A stretch of DNA of 64,000 nucleotides, taken from Agathobaculum sp. NTUH-O15-33. Lineage in GTDB: Bacteria; Bacillota; Clostridia; Oscillospirales; Butyricicoccaceae. Below, piece by piece: positions 41,587-51,137 of the stretch. Made by a program: the position numbers and the translations under genes. The DNA lies in NCBI RefSeq assembly GCF_033193315.1, contig NZ_CP136187.1, positions 2,569,501-2,633,500 of the forward strand, read 5' to 3'. Position 1 is the stretch's first letter; each line of letters begins with the position of its first letter. The notes beneath the pieces are model-generated. The model saw nothing but the letters and a program-made list of their open reading frames with translations. It did no database searches and was not told the origin of the DNA.

Positions 41587-42056
41587 ATTGATACATTTCC
41601 TTCATCAATCAATTGAAATTCCTCTATTGTATCTATTTTACTCCTCAGTCATTTCAAAGTAAATATTTTTAGGCTTTCATTCTGATCGAACTCATGGCAT
41701 ATCCAAATATGAGCGATGCTTTTTCCAATCAATACGAACTGCTATCGACAGACTGTCAAAGAATCCCTCGCGCCACAGCGCGCATTAAATAGAATTTTGC
41801 CGCTTGCGGCAAAATTCATAAAAACCGGGAGCATGTATCTCGGTTTGCTCTCATTTAATCGCCGCACGGCGGCGGTCAGTGGATAGAGGCCTACGGGCTA
41901 TACAAACCGACTTCAAGTGTGCCTAAAAGGCGCGCGCAGAAGCCGGAATTCTCGATCGAAATGGGGCTTTGTTTCGATCGACAGACTGTCAAAAATACTT
42001 TTTTGACAGTCTGGTGCGCGCCGCAGAAGAACTATCTGCGGCGCGCATGTCTATTA
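41587..42056. repeat. Hairpin-rich intergenic region with a 17-base direct repeat
   Basis: No gene is seen. ATCGACAGACTGTCAAA occurs twice (41744-41760 and 41977-41993). Between and beyond the copies lie perfect palindromes: 12-base arms at 41792-41817, ten-base arms TCGATCGAAA/TTTCGATCGA at 41952-41981, GACTGTCAAAA/TTTTGACAGTC around 41985-42012, and GCGCGCCGCAGA/TCTGCGGCGCGC at 42016-42046. This may be a mobile repeat (MITE- or REP-like) or a structured RNA. The last two hairpins could end the dehydrogenase transcript at 42057. Confidence 0.55.
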
Positions 42057-43076
42057 TTACGTCTTACTGCAATCCAATAGGATTTTGGGGTATTTCGCGG
42101 TTTTAAACACCTCGAAACTCTCAACCGCTTCGCTCAGCGGCATGACCTTGCCGATGATCTTATCGGTTTGCATCCGTTCGATCATGTTGATCGAACGGTT
42201 CATGATCGTCGTCGTGGTGAACACCGTTTGAATGCGGCCTTCCTTCATATACAACGCATGCAGGTTGAGCGGCATTTCAAACTGGGGCGGGAACACCGCA
42301 AAGTAAACGGCGGTGCCGCAGCGCGCCAAAATCTCGATCGGCGTCGCGGCCGCCTTGGGCGAGCCGGACATTTCAAACACGTAGTCAAAACCCAAACCGC
42401 CGGTTATCTCCATTGCGCGGGCGGCCGCGTCTTCATGAAACGGGTCAATTACATACTGCGCGCCCATCGAAAGCGCCAGCTCACGCTTTTCGGGCACCGG
42501 GTCGATCACCGTAATGCGCGCCGCGCCCGAAAGTAAGACCTGATTGAGCATGATCGAGCCTATGCCGCCGACACCCGCGACGCACACGGTCGCACCGTGG
42601 CGGATGGGCGCCAAATCCATCGCGCGCAGACAGCAGTTTGTTGGTTCAACGATCGCGTAATCGCGCAGTTCCGCGCTGTCGGGCAGTTTGTAAATAGTCT
42701 TAACGTCGGTAACGACGTATTCCGCGAACGCGCCGGTCGGCTTGGAATGGATGCAGTACTGCGTCATGCCCTTTTTACACCATTCGCATTCGCCGCAATG
42801 GGAAACGGGGAACATCGTCACCTTGTCGCCCAGCTTATAGCCCGCGGCCTCGGCCTCCGTGCTCAGTTCAACGAGCGTGCCCGCCGCCTCATGTCCAAGC
42901 GGCGCGGGCGGCTTACTGCCCATCACGCCCATGGTGACCATATGGACATCGGTCGCGCAAAGCGCGGCGTAGGCGATCTTTACTTTGACTTCCCCCGGCC
43001 CCACCGCCGGAATATCCACGTCGATCAGATCGATCTTGTTCTCATCCAGCCACCAAAGCTGCTTCATTTTTGCCAT
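42057..43076 (-). CDS. Zinc-dependent medium-chain dehydrogenase, last gene of the GPH/transketolase cluster
   Basis: This is a 339-residue NAD(P)-dependent alcohol/polyol dehydrogenase. Catalytic zinc ligands lie in YAALCATDVHMV and LGHEAAGTLVE, the structural zinc set in SHCGECEWCKKGMTQYC, and the cofactor site in VAGVGGIGSIML. It is a clear paralogue of the dehydrogenase at 46724: both have GAQYxIDP and a C-terminal KYPKIL. In context it may oxidise a polyol or sugar to a ketose for transketolase. Confidence 0.9.
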   Translation of the reverse strand: MAKMKQLWWLDENKIDLIDVDIPAVGPGEVKVKIAYAALCATDVHMVTMGVMGSKPPAPLGHEAAGTLVELSTEAEAAGYKLGDKVTMFPVSHCGECEWCKKGMTQYCIHSKPTGAFAEYVVTDVKTIYKLPDSAELRDYAIVEPTNCCLRAMDLAPIRHGATVCVAGVGGIGSIMLNQVLLSGAARITVIDPVPEKRELALSMGAQYVIDPFHEDAAARAMEITGGLGFDYVFEMSGSPKAAATPIEILARCGTAVYFAVFPPQFEMPLNLHALYMKEGRIQTVFTTTTIMNRSINMIERMQTDKIIGKVMPLSEAVESFEVFKTAKYPKILLDCSKT

Positions 43077-43106
43077 AGTAAAACGCTCCTTTCAAAAGCC
43101 GACCGG

Positions 43107-44489
43107 TCAATTCGCGAGCCCGCGTTCGCGCAGATTGCTGACGATTTCGCCGTAAGTCTTCTTATCCAGTTTGTAGGAGAACATCGCGATCGCACAAACG
43201 ATGGAGAACAGTCCGACAAAAATATGCGAGCCGAAATTCATGGTGAAAAGCACGGCGTCGCTCTGCGTCGCGTTCGGCACATAGCCGACGATTTGCAGAA
43301 TAAAGGACGCGCCCGAAATCGCAACCGCCTGCCCGACCTTCAGCATAAAGTTAATGAAGGTCGAAACAAAACCGGCACAGTAAACGCCGTATTTGTGATA
43401 GGTGTACTCCGCCGTGTCGGGCATCATGCCGAATACGTTGCCCAGCATCATACCGGTGCCGAAGCCCATGCCGATATTCATCACATAGTAGAGCGCCTGA
43501 CCGACAGGCGTAGTGATCGGAAGAAAGAACGAAATCAGCGCGCAAGTGGCGATCAGCGAGAACGCTACGCCGCTTATCGTCCCCTTGTTTTTCACGCGAG
43601 GCACCAGATAGCTTACCGCGAACGCGCCCACCATGCCAAGAATGGATTGAAGGGTCTGCGTATTGGCGTAAAGCAGATCGTTGCCCGCGTTATATGTGCA
43701 GAAATACAGGCGGAAAGTCATGCCGCCCTGAATAATGCCCCAGCCGGCATAGGCGATGGCGATCTGAATGACCGGCCAGTTGCCCTTGAGAACCTTGAAC
43801 TGCGAAATGAACGAAACCTTCTTGGATTTGCTCATGTCCACCTGAACGACTTCCTTCGTCGACAGGATCGTGATGATAAAGAACGGCAGCGCCATTGCGG
43901 AAAAAATCAAAGCGGCCTTGCGGTATCCGGTCGCGCCGCCGCCCGTCGCATTGACAATACGCAGTGTGGCAAAGCTTAGAATGGTCATGGCGAGGAACGC
44001 GCCGGTCATGCGGTAACTGGAAAGCGCGCTGCGCGTATCCGTATCGCGCGTCATGGTCGCCGGCATCGCCGAATAGGTCACATTCACCATCGTGTACAGC
44101 AGCACCAAAATAAAGTACATGCCAAGGCCCCACCACGTGCGCGCGGTTTCCGACCAGTTAGGGTTGGTGGTAAAGGTCAGCACGTTGAAAACCAGCATGG
44201 GGACGCAAGCAAAGATGATCCAAGGGCGATAGCGGCCCCATTTGCTGTTCGTATGATCAGCCAGCGAACCGATGACCGGATCGTTGATCGCATCCCAAAA
44301 TTTTGAGATAAAAATAATGATACCGACCGTGGCGGCGTTGATCATCGCAACGTCGGTCAGGAAAAACACCAGATATGCGCTGACGAGCGACCAACTCATA
44401 TTACAAGCAAAGTCACCGCAGGCGTAACCGATCTTTTTGGGAACGCTCAGTTTGGTATATTCATCGACTGTTGCAGGCGCAGTACTCAT
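43107..44489 (-). CDS. GPH-family (glycoside-pentoside-hexuronide:cation) symporter
   Basis: This 460-residue transporter has about 12 membrane helices. KIGYACGDFACNMSWSLVSA at the N-terminus, KFWDAINDPVIGSLADHTNS and KWGRYRPWI are the signature of the GPH/MelB family. It would import a sugar, glycoside or uronide with a cation. It lies between the dehydrogenase and transketolase genes on one strand, so the imported compound is probably the pathway substrate. Confidence 0.93.
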   Translation of the reverse strand: MSTAPATVDEYTKLSVPKKIGYACGDFACNMSWSLVSAYLVFFLTDVAMINAATVGIIIFISKFWDAINDPVIGSLADHTNSKWGRYRPWIIFACVPMLVFNVLTFTTNPNWSETARTWWGLGMYFILVLLYTMVNVTYSAMPATMTRDTDTRSALSSYRMTGAFLAMTILSFATLRIVNATGGGATGYRKAALIFSAMALPFFIITILSTKEVVQVDMSKSKKVSFISQFKVLKGNWPVIQIAIAYAGWGIIQGGMTFRLYFCTYNAGNDLLYANTQTLQSILGMVGAFAVSYLVPRVKNKGTISGVAFSLIATCALISFFLPITTPVGQALYYVMNIGMGFGTGMMLGNVFGMMPDTAEYTYHKYGVYCAGFVSTFINFMLKVGQAVAISGASFILQIVGYVPNATQSDAVLFTMNFGSHIFVGLFSIVCAIAMFSYKLDKKTYGEIVSNLRERGLAN

Positions 44490-44534
44490 TTCGGTTCCCC
44501 TTTCTCTGTATCCCTGTTTATATGTCTATCCCCG

Positions 44535-45485
44535 TCACACCATTTCCCGAACCGCCTTGACGACATCGGCAATATCGTAGCCGTATTTCCGGCGCAGTTC
44601 TTCGCCGCTGCCAAAACCCGCGTAAACCTGCGGTATGCCGAAGCGCTTGAAGTTTTTTGGCCTGATCGCGTTGTCGACGAAGAAATCGGAAATGGAGCTC
44701 GCCAAGCCGCCGCGCATCAAGTGGTCCTCCCACACGACGATGTTGCCGGTCTCTTCGACCGCCCTACGCACCACGGCTTCATCAAACGGCTTGATGGTGT
44801 ACATGTCGACCACGCGCACATCAATGTTTTCTTTCGCCAGTTCCTCGGCGGCGTCAAGCGCCTCGCCGACCATTTCGCCGTGGGCCAGAATGGTCGCGTC
44901 TTTGCCGTCCCGCGCCGTCACGCTGCCGCCGATCGAAAAGTCGACCGCGCCCGGTTCATACAGCTGGCGGTCCTTTTTGCCCTGTGCCAAACGGATGTAC
45001 ATCGGCCCCGGATATTCCATCGAAAGATGGAGTATGTCGCGGATCATGTTCGGGTCGCAGATGGAAATCACCGTCATGTTGACCATCGACTTGACAATCG
45101 CAATGTCCTCCATCGCATTATGGGTAGAGCCGCCGCCCGAGGTCAGTCCGCCTCCTGTGCCGATAATGCGCACGGGCAGGTTCTGATAGCACACCGCCGT
45201 GCGAACCTGCTCGCAAGCGCGCATTGACAGAAACGGAAGCATGCCCATGATGACCGGGATGTTGCCTTCGAGCGCCAGCCCCGCCGCCACGCCGACGCAG
45301 TTCTGTTCGGCTATGCCGACGTCTATATAGCGGTCCGGAAAGTCCTGCCGGAACTGTTTCAGGTTCATGCCGACATCGGGCGTGCAGACAAACAGCCTGT
45401 CGTTCGTCTCGCCGATTTCATGCAAGGCATCGCCAATGACGCTGCGCGCCGAAATCCATTCCCCAAAATTAAAAGAACCAGCCAT
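44535..45485 (-). CDS. Transketolase, C-terminal subunit
   Basis: The 316-residue protein carries the pyrimidine-binding and C-terminal domains of a split transketolase. RYIDVGIAEQNCVGVAAGLA includes the catalytic Glu contacting thiamine diphosphate; NIVVWEDHLMRGGLASSI is in the C-terminal domain. The N-terminal subunit is encoded four bases upstream. It moves two-carbon units between sugar phosphates or, in specialised operons, unusual ketoses. Confidence 0.93.
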   Translation of the reverse strand: MAGSFNFGEWISARSVIGDALHEIGETNDRLFVCTPDVGMNLKQFRQDFPDRYIDVGIAEQNCVGVAAGLALEGNIPVIMGMLPFLSMRACEQVRTAVCYQNLPVRIIGTGGGLTSGGGSTHNAMEDIAIVKSMVNMTVISICDPNMIRDILHLSMEYPGPMYIRLAQGKKDRQLYEPGAVDFSIGGSVTARDGKDATILAHGEMVGEALDAAEELAKENIDVRVVDMYTIKPFDEAVVRRAVEETGNIVVWEDHLMRGGLASSISDFFVDNAIRPKNFKRFGIPQVYAGFGSGEELRRKYGYDIADVVKAVREMV

Positions 45486-45488
45486 CGT

Positions 45489-46343
45489 TTACGCCTCCTT
45501 ACCGTAATTCTTCGCGAGATCCTCAAGCGCCTGCTTGAAATCCTCTTCATTCAGGCTGCCGGCATGCCAGCCGACCACGCCTTCCATGAAATCAACGCCC
45601 TTGCCCTTGCGCGTGTGCGCGATGATCGCGGTTGGCCGCAGAGAGGACGAAGGCGGTAGGCTGTCGAGCGCGTCGACGATGGCGTTCATATCGTGGCCGT
45701 CAATCTCGATCACATTCCATCCGAACGCCTTCCATTTGTCCGCATAGGGCTCCATCACGGTGATCTCCTCCGTGTGGCTGCACATCATCTGCTTGTTGCG
45801 GTCGATCACCGCGATCAGATTGCCCAGCTTGTACGACCGCCCCGACATCGCGGCTTCCCAAACCGAACCTTCACAGGTTTCGCCGTCGCCCAGCATGCAA
45901 ACAACGCGATGGCTTTCGCCTCGTGCTCTGGCCGAAAGCGCCATACCAACCGCCATCGACAGCCCCTGTCCCAACGAACCCGAGGAACACTCGACGCCCG
46001 GCAGCTGCACCTTGCAGGGATGCATGCCGTACGCACTGCCCAGACGGCCGTAGGTGCGGACAATTTCGTCGTAATCGAAAAAGCCGCGCATCGCCATAGC
46101 GATGTACATGCACACCGCGCCGTGGCCCTTGCTCAGGATAAACCGGTCGCGCTTTGGATTGCGGATGTCGCTCGGATCAACGTTTAGCCCGTGGTGGAAC
46201 AGGCCGATCAGCAAGTCGGTCATCGACAGATCGCCGCCAATATGCACCGAGCCCTCGTAAACGCCGCACAGGTTAATCAGTTTTCGGCGCATTTCGTACG
46301 CCAGATCGGTCAAACGCAAAACTTCCTGTTTGTCTGCCATCAT
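45489..46343 (-). CDS. Transketolase, N-terminal subunit
   Basis: This 284-residue thiamine-diphosphate-binding half has ILSKGHGAVCMYIAMAMRG, the GDGE motif of the cofactor site (VCMLGDGETCEGSVWEAAM) and the downstream KQMM segment. I start it at the ATG at 46341-46343, right after GAGGAGG; an upstream extension to 46466 is open but lacks a ribosome site and family similarity. It is the first gene of the transporter/transketolase unit. Confidence 0.93.
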   Translation of the reverse strand: MMADKQEVLRLTDLAYEMRRKLINLCGVYEGSVHIGGDLSMTDLLIGLFHHGLNVDPSDIRNPKRDRFILSKGHGAVCMYIAMAMRGFFDYDEIVRTYGRLGSAYGMHPCKVQLPGVECSSGSLGQGLSMAVGMALSARARGESHRVVCMLGDGETCEGSVWEAAMSGRSYKLGNLIAVIDRNKQMMCSHTEEITVMEPYADKWKAFGWNVIEIDGHDMNAIVDALDSLPPSSSLRPTAIIAHTRKGKGVDFMEGVVGWHAGSLNEEDFKQALEDLAKNYGKEA

Positions 46344-46723
46344 ACATACCTCCTCGGATTTCGGTTTGGAAAAACGCGCCGCAAACATTTTGGTACTGTT
46401 ATTGATAGAAAAACAAGGTTTCACCCAGAAATATGATTCCTTTATCCATGTTTTGTCTATTTTCACCTTACGTCTGCGGATTCGTTGTCTCTGTTAAGCA
46501 TCATACGACAGTTTTTCAGGTTTGTCTGCCGGCATAGCGGACATGAAATTGTTTTTTCTGTCCAAAATCAGCCGCCTCACCTGCGCATATTATGCAAAAT
46601 GTACAAATTACCGCAAGAGCTTTTTGCATATGCCACGATTCCCTCCGCGACACCGCACCCGGATAGAAAGCGGCTGCCGGAGACTTTTGTCTCCGGCAGC
46701 CGCAATAGAATGATGAAGCGCTC
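46344..46723. other. Upstream region of the transketolase unit
   Basis: These 380 bases hold the terminator of the preceding dehydrogenase (46671-46702) and the transketolase leader. A weak candidate promoter (TAGACA, 17 bases, TCATAT) lies about 100 bases before the start. I see no riboswitch or coding frame. Confidence 0.4.
46671..46702 (-). terminator. Terminator after the dehydrogenase at 46724
   Basis: Perfect 14-base arms CGGCTGCCGGAGAC and GTCTCCGGCAGCCG enclose four bases. The following minus-strand sequence CTTTCTATCC is only moderately T-rich. Confidence 0.65.
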
Positions 46724-47791
46724 TTATTCCAGATCGGGATTGCATTTGACGAGGATCTTGGGATATTTACCGGTCAACTGCGCGTCAAACGCCGCGACAG
46801 CATCGTCCAGATCGAACACGGTTTCGGTCAGGCACTTGAGATTGAGCCGCGAAAGCATTTGCAGCGCGCGCGGGTAGGCGTACGGCGCCACCATGACGCC
46901 TGTGACGGTAATTTCGTTAAAATAGCAGTATTTTGATATATTAAACGGCAATTCATACTCGTTCGGATACTGCGCGCCGTAGATCAGCATGCCGCACTTA
47001 GCCGTAATATCGGGCAGCGCGGTCACCGCGCGAACCGAACCCGAGCAGTCGAGCACGATATCGTAACCGCGGCCCTCGGTCAGCTCCATCGCGCGGTCGA
47101 CAACGCTTTCGCTGGACGGGTCAATCAAATACTGCGCGCCCAGTTCGCTGGCCAGCGCGCGGCGGTCGGCGATCGGCTCGATCATGGTAAGCGAGGTTGC
47201 GCCGTACAGGTTAAAAGTCTGCAACGCGAGCAGACCGATCGGTCCGCCGCCGCACACGCAAACGCGCATGCCCGCTTTCATTTGCGCCTTGTCCATCATG
47301 CGGATGATGATCGACATCGGCTCGAGCAGGCAGCCTTCTTTCAAGCTGATCTCCTCGGGCAGCTTATACACCTGATCCTCATGCCAAATCAGTTCGGGCG
47401 CATAACCGGGACGGTTATAGGTCTGCGCATTTTCGCAAAACTGCTGTTGGCCGTTCTGGCAGTAATAGCAGCCGCCACAGAAGCGCAGGAAGTTGCCCGC
47501 CACACGGTCACCCACTTTGAGTCCCTTGTGGTGCGCTTCCGGCCCCAGTTCGAGCACAACGCCCGAAATCTCATGCCCCAACGGGATGGGGTCGGTCGAG
47601 CCCTGCTCCTGCCCGAAACAGCCGCCCACGCAGTGCGGATCGGATCCGCAGATCGCACAGTAAGCGACCTTAATACGCACATCCTGCGGCCCCATCGCGG
47701 GAAGCGGCAGGTCAAGCAGTGCAACCTTGCCCCGGGTTTCCGGATTGGGGTCTTTCATATCGCCGACGCGCACGCCACACAGTGTTTTCAT
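46724..47791 (-). CDS. Zinc-dependent medium-chain dehydrogenase
   Basis: This is a 355-residue enzyme with catalytic zinc motif CAICGSDPHCVGG and LGHEISGVV, structural-zinc Cys residues in RFCGGCYYCQNGQQQFC, and cofactor loop VCGGGPIGLLAL. AAAGGAGG stands nine bases before the ATG. It is paralogous to the gene at 42057 and lies upstream of the transketolase/GPH unit with a terminator between, so it is separately transcribed but probably in the same pathway. Confidence 0.9.
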   Translation of the reverse strand: MKTLCGVRVGDMKDPNPETRGKVALLDLPLPAMGPQDVRIKVAYCAICGSDPHCVGGCFGQEQGSTDPIPLGHEISGVVLELGPEAHHKGLKVGDRVAGNFLRFCGGCYYCQNGQQQFCENAQTYNRPGYAPELIWHEDQVYKLPEEISLKEGCLLEPMSIIIRMMDKAQMKAGMRVCVCGGGPIGLLALQTFNLYGATSLTMIEPIADRRALASELGAQYLIDPSSESVVDRAMELTEGRGYDIVLDCSGSVRAVTALPDITAKCGMLIYGAQYPNEYELPFNISKYCYFNEITVTGVMVAPYAYPRALQMLSRLNLKCLTETVFDLDDAVAAFDAQLTGKYPKILVKCNPDLE

Positions 47792-47985
47792 TCCAAACAG
47801 CCTCCTTTATTTGCCGTACATCACATTCGTCTACACGAGGGGGCAGCCCCCGTTATGGTTCATCTTACAGGCGTTTTCACGCCGCTGTCAACTTCGATTC
47901 AGCCATGATTGCGCACATTCCTGTCCTTTTTAGGGCTATAAAAATTTACCTCCGCTTTTTCTACACCCGGCCGTGTCCGCATTTG

Positions 47986-48014
47986 CTGACAGCGCGCCCG
48001 CGGCCTGTTATAAT
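47986..48014 (+). promoter_or_regulatory. Promoter of the small membrane protein gene
   Basis: CTGACA (47986-47991) and a perfect TATAAT (48009-48014) are 17 bases apart, about 30 bases before the start codon at 48045. Confidence 0.75.
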
Positions 48015-48044
48015 GAGGGCAACACAAGACATGGAGGGGTTTTT

Positions 48045-48494
48045 ATGAGCAAGCTAAAGGAACAACGGTTGGCCGCCCTGCGCAAGGAACTAAAGCCCGG
48101 CGAGCGGGTTGAAGCCGCCGGCGAGTTCAGCGCGGCGCGCGGCGTATGCATCTTTTTTGCCGTCGCCCTGCTTTCCTTTGCCGCGGGACGTATATTCGCC
48201 TCGCAGATCGTCGTGCTGATGCTGACCAATCTGCTTTCGATGTGGATGATGGTCGACGCGGCACGCGCGCTGTTTACCGCGCAAAGCTCGTGCGTACTGG
48301 TGACCGATCGCCGCGTATTTGGCTCCGCGGGCGACAAGACGTTCAGCCTGACGCACCGCCAGATCAAGCAGATCTACGAGCGCTCCGGCTTGTTCCTCGA
48401 TTCCGGCGAGGCGCATTCGAGCGTCATGCTGCGCTATCTGTCCAATCAGAATACGGTGCGCGAAGCGCTCGCGCGGCATCGCAAAGCCGCCTGA
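48045..48494 (+). CDS. Small membrane protein with a PH-like C-terminal part
   Basis: The 149-residue protein has a basic, charged N-terminus (MSKLKEQRLAALRKELKPGE), two closely spaced membrane helices (about residues 32-75) and a cytoplasmic part opening SCVLVTDRRVFGSAGDKTFS, the pattern of bacterial PH-like (YdbT/YvbH) domains. GGAGG lies eight bases upstream of the ATG. An earlier in-frame ATG at 47973 precedes the promoter and is rejected. Function unknown. Confidence 0.75.
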   Translation: MSKLKEQRLAALRKELKPGERVEAAGEFSAARGVCIFFAVALLSFAAGRIFASQIVVLMLTNLLSMWMMVDAARALFTAQSSCVLVTDRRVFGSAGDKTFSLTHRQIKQIYERSGLFLDSGEAHSSVMLRYLSNQNTVREALARHRKAA

Positions 48495-48500
48495 CCCTAC

Positions 48501-49586
48501 TTAATCCTCCACGCGCAGCACGGCTTTGATCGCGTCGCCCCGGTGCGAGGCGGCAAAGGCCGCGTTGATCTCCTCAAACGGATAATAACGGATCAGCCGG
48601 TCGACCGGAAACCGCCCCGCGCGGTAATAATCGAGCAGCTTGGGGATAAAGGCTTTCGGCACCGAGTGCCCTTCGCTGACGCCGCGCACGGTTTTTGCGG
48701 CAAAGCCTGCGTCCAGTGTGACCGTCGAACCCGCCCCCGCCATGACCAACGTGCCCAAATAGTTCAAAGAATCCAAGCCGGCGCGCAGCATGGGTTCTGC
48801 GCCGCTGGTATCGATCGCATAATCGGCCCCGTAGCCCGTGATCTTCCGAATGGCCGCCGCCATATCGTCCGTCTCTTTGCGATTGACGGTATGGGTCGCG
48901 CCCAGTTCCGCCGCAAGCGCCAGACTGCGCGGATTGCCGCCGACGGCGATGATTTTTTCACAGCCCGCGATGCGCGCGGCCATAATGGCGCACATGCCCA
49001 CCGTTCCGCAGCCAAACACCGCGATAGACGAACCGAACGGCGGCTTCAAGCAATTGAGCACGATCCCCGCGCCCGTTTGCACGCCGCAGCCAAACGGCGC
49101 GACCAGACCGAAATCGAGATCGTCGTCCACCTTGACCGCATTGCGCGCCTTTACCACACAATGCGTCGCGAACGACGACTGGGAGAAAAACGAAGCGAGC
49201 GCTTTGCCGCCCAGCTTCAGCCGCCGCGTGCCGTCCGGCATAACGCCCATAAAATTCAAAGCGCCCATCTCCTCGCAGGCGTAGGGCCGCCCGCCGACAC
49301 AAGGGCCGCACTTGCCGCACGAAGCATAGGTCATCACCACATGGTCGCCCGGCTCGCATTCCGTCACCGCCGCACCAACCGCCTCGACAACGCCCGCGCC
49401 CTCATGCCCCAGCACCGCGGGCAGCGGCACGGGCAGGTGCTGCATCTGCGCCGCCTCGTCGGTGTGGCAAATGCCCACCGCTTTCACCCTGACCAGAATT
49501 TCATCCGGTTTGCACGCCTCCAATTCGACGCGCTCGATAGCGAACGGAGCGCCGCGCGCTTTGGTCACTGCCGCACGAATCCACAT
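48501..49586 (-). CDS. Zinc-dependent alcohol dehydrogenase (class III / aryl-alcohol type)
   Basis: The 361-residue enzyme has the long-chain zinc ADH layout: GICHTDEAAQ and LGHEGAGVVEAVG for catalytic zinc, the four Cys of the structural site in YASCGKCGPCVGGRPYAC, and GVFGCGTVGM-type cofactor binding (IAVFGCGTVGMCAI). The insertion around FSQSSFATHCVV matches the class III and benzyl-alcohol dehydrogenase branch. AGGAGG precedes the start. It is convergent with the small membrane protein gene, with only six bases between the stops. Confidence 0.9.
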   Translation of the reverse strand: MWIRAAVTKARGAPFAIERVELEACKPDEILVRVKAVGICHTDEAAQMQHLPVPLPAVLGHEGAGVVEAVGAAVTECEPGDHVVMTYASCGKCGPCVGGRPYACEEMGALNFMGVMPDGTRRLKLGGKALASFFSQSSFATHCVVKARNAVKVDDDLDFGLVAPFGCGVQTGAGIVLNCLKPPFGSSIAVFGCGTVGMCAIMAARIAGCEKIIAVGGNPRSLALAAELGATHTVNRKETDDMAAAIRKITGYGADYAIDTSGAEPMLRAGLDSLNYLGTLVMAGAGSTVTLDAGFAAKTVRGVSEGHSVPKAFIPKLLDYYRAGRFPVDRLIRYYPFEEINAAFAASHRGDAIKAVLRVED

Positions 49587-49734
49587 AAAAATACCTCCTC
49601 TTTGTTTTCTTTTTTGGGTGGTTTATTTTTACATGCTTGAAGTGAAAGTATCTGAAAACCGTCCTACCATTTCGTAAACTGTTCCATTCACTATTTCACT
49701 CCAGCATGATAAAATAAAAGCGTGTTTTTATAGC

Positions 49735-50919
49735 TCACGCCGTCTCCCCTGCGTCGCGCGCGGCGGTATGCCGCGCCGAGCGTCCAGCCATCATTAGGCA
49801 GCACAGCGTCAGCAGCACATACCCGGCAGCGGCGAGCAGCATCATGCCTCCCTCGGTCGCGATACCGGTCGCGGCGGCTATGGCGCCAAAAACCGGCGCG
49901 GACAAAAACTGGCCCGCGTTCGAGATCGCGCCATTGATCCCGAACGCATAGGTTGCCTGTTCAGGCGGCGCCGCTGCGCTGATCATCACCTGTGTCTGCG
50001 GCAAAAACCACGCAAGGCCAATGCCGATCAGCACGCTGCCCGCATACAGCACCGCCAGCGTGCCGGACCGTGCGATGATGAAGAACCCCGCCATTGTCAC
50101 CGCAACGCTGACCGGCAGCATCCAGCTACGCAGCCGCTTATGCAGCGCGCCAAACAGCAAACCGCCCGCAAAGCCGCAGCCGTTGACCACCGAATAAGAC
50201 AAGCCGGCATGCGACGCGTCGCCCAGCCCGGTATTGGCGACAAACAGAGAAATGTTGTTCGTGTACGCAAAATACAGCACCAAATAAACCAGCGAAAGAA
50301 ACGCCACGGCAAACACCGCGCCGGGCAGCCGCCCGCGGCTTACCCGCGTCTCCGTTTCGGCCCGCCGCGCGGGACCGCCGTCCGGCAGGCAAATCCAAAC
50401 GGCAGCCATTACCGGCAGGCCGATCAGATACGCCAAAAAGCAGTACTGCCAGCCGACGACCGACAGCAGCCCGCCCACATAGGTGTAAAACGCGCCGCCT
50501 AACATGCCAACCGCCGAGACCAACCCCAATACGGCCGCGCGCTGTCCGCCCTCAAAATGCTCGGCTGCAAGGCTGGCCGTCAGCGGCACAACCAGCCCGA
50601 TCCCCGCGCCGTACAGGCAGCGCATGACCATGATCACTGGGAACACATGGATGAAGAACGGCGTCAACCCGCCGATCAAAAACAGCACACAAGCGAGCAG
50701 CAGCAACTTTTTCTTGCTGATATAGCGGCAGAACACGCTGCTGAACAGCGTGACCGGCGTCTGCACCAGAATGGGCAATGTGATCAGCATCTGCACCAAC
50801 CGCACCGGCACCTGCGGAAACGCCGCCGCAAGGTCGGCCACACCGGACGCCGTTGCCAGCGCGCCCATCGTCAGCATGGATACCGCGCATAGCGCGGCTT
50901 TAATCCGAAGCTTTCCCAC
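49735..50919 (-). CDS. Major facilitator superfamily transporter
   Basis: This is a 394-residue membrane protein with 12 predicted helices. I start it at the GTG at 50917-50919, seven bases after AGGAGG; the frame extends further upstream into AraC promoter DNA without family similarity. The loop KKKLLLLACVLFLIGG between helices 2 and 3 and the mid-protein gap fit drug/metabolite MFS exporters. It diverges from an AraC regulator, a common arrangement for inducible efflux or uptake; the substrate is unknown. Confidence 0.85.
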   Translation of the reverse strand: MGKLRIKAALCAVSMLTMGALATASGVADLAAAFPQVPVRLVQMLITLPILVQTPVTLFSSVFCRYISKKKLLLLACVLFLIGGLTPFFIHVFPVIMVMRCLYGAGIGLVVPLTASLAAEHFEGGQRAAVLGLVSAVGMLGGAFYTYVGGLLSVVGWQYCFLAYLIGLPVMAAVWICLPDGGPARRAETETRVSRGRLPGAVFAVAFLSLVYLVLYFAYTNNISLFVANTGLGDASHAGLSYSVVNGCGFAGGLLFGALHKRLRSWMLPVSVAVTMAGFFIIARSGTLAVLYAGSVLIGIGLAWFLPQTQVMISAAAPPEQATYAFGINGAISNAGQFLSAPVFGAIAAATGIATEGGMMLLAAAGYVLLTLCCLMMAGRSARHTAARDAGETA

Positions 50920-51137
50920 CAGACCGCCTCCTGTCCGACAAACTCTAGCAAACCGTTTCTTTGTTTTGATTTTAACGTTTCCCTGTGCCGGCGAACAGGC
51001 GATACCCCGCCATAAGTTTCGTGATTTCGTCACTTTCGGCCCGCTCCGACCGGCAATTTCGTCACCTTGCACAAGAATCAGCTACATATTTTTACATGAG
51101 ATTCGCCGGTTGCACCGGCGGAAAGGATGAACCGCCC

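Noticed and set aside
41740..42050. CRISPR array
   Set aside because: There are only two copies of a 17-base repeat separated by 233 bases, with no regular spacing and no cas genes.
42057..46343. Firm assignment as a sulfoquinovose sulfo-transketolase cluster
   Set aside because: Transporter family and split transketolase fit, but the sulfosugar isomerases, the sulfoquinovosidase and the sulfolactaldehyde enzymes are absent from the cluster.
50920..51072. Upstream extension of the MFS transporter
   Set aside because: The added residues are basic and non-membrane, lie in the divergent promoter region, and a GTG with AGGAGG at proper spacing stands at 50919.
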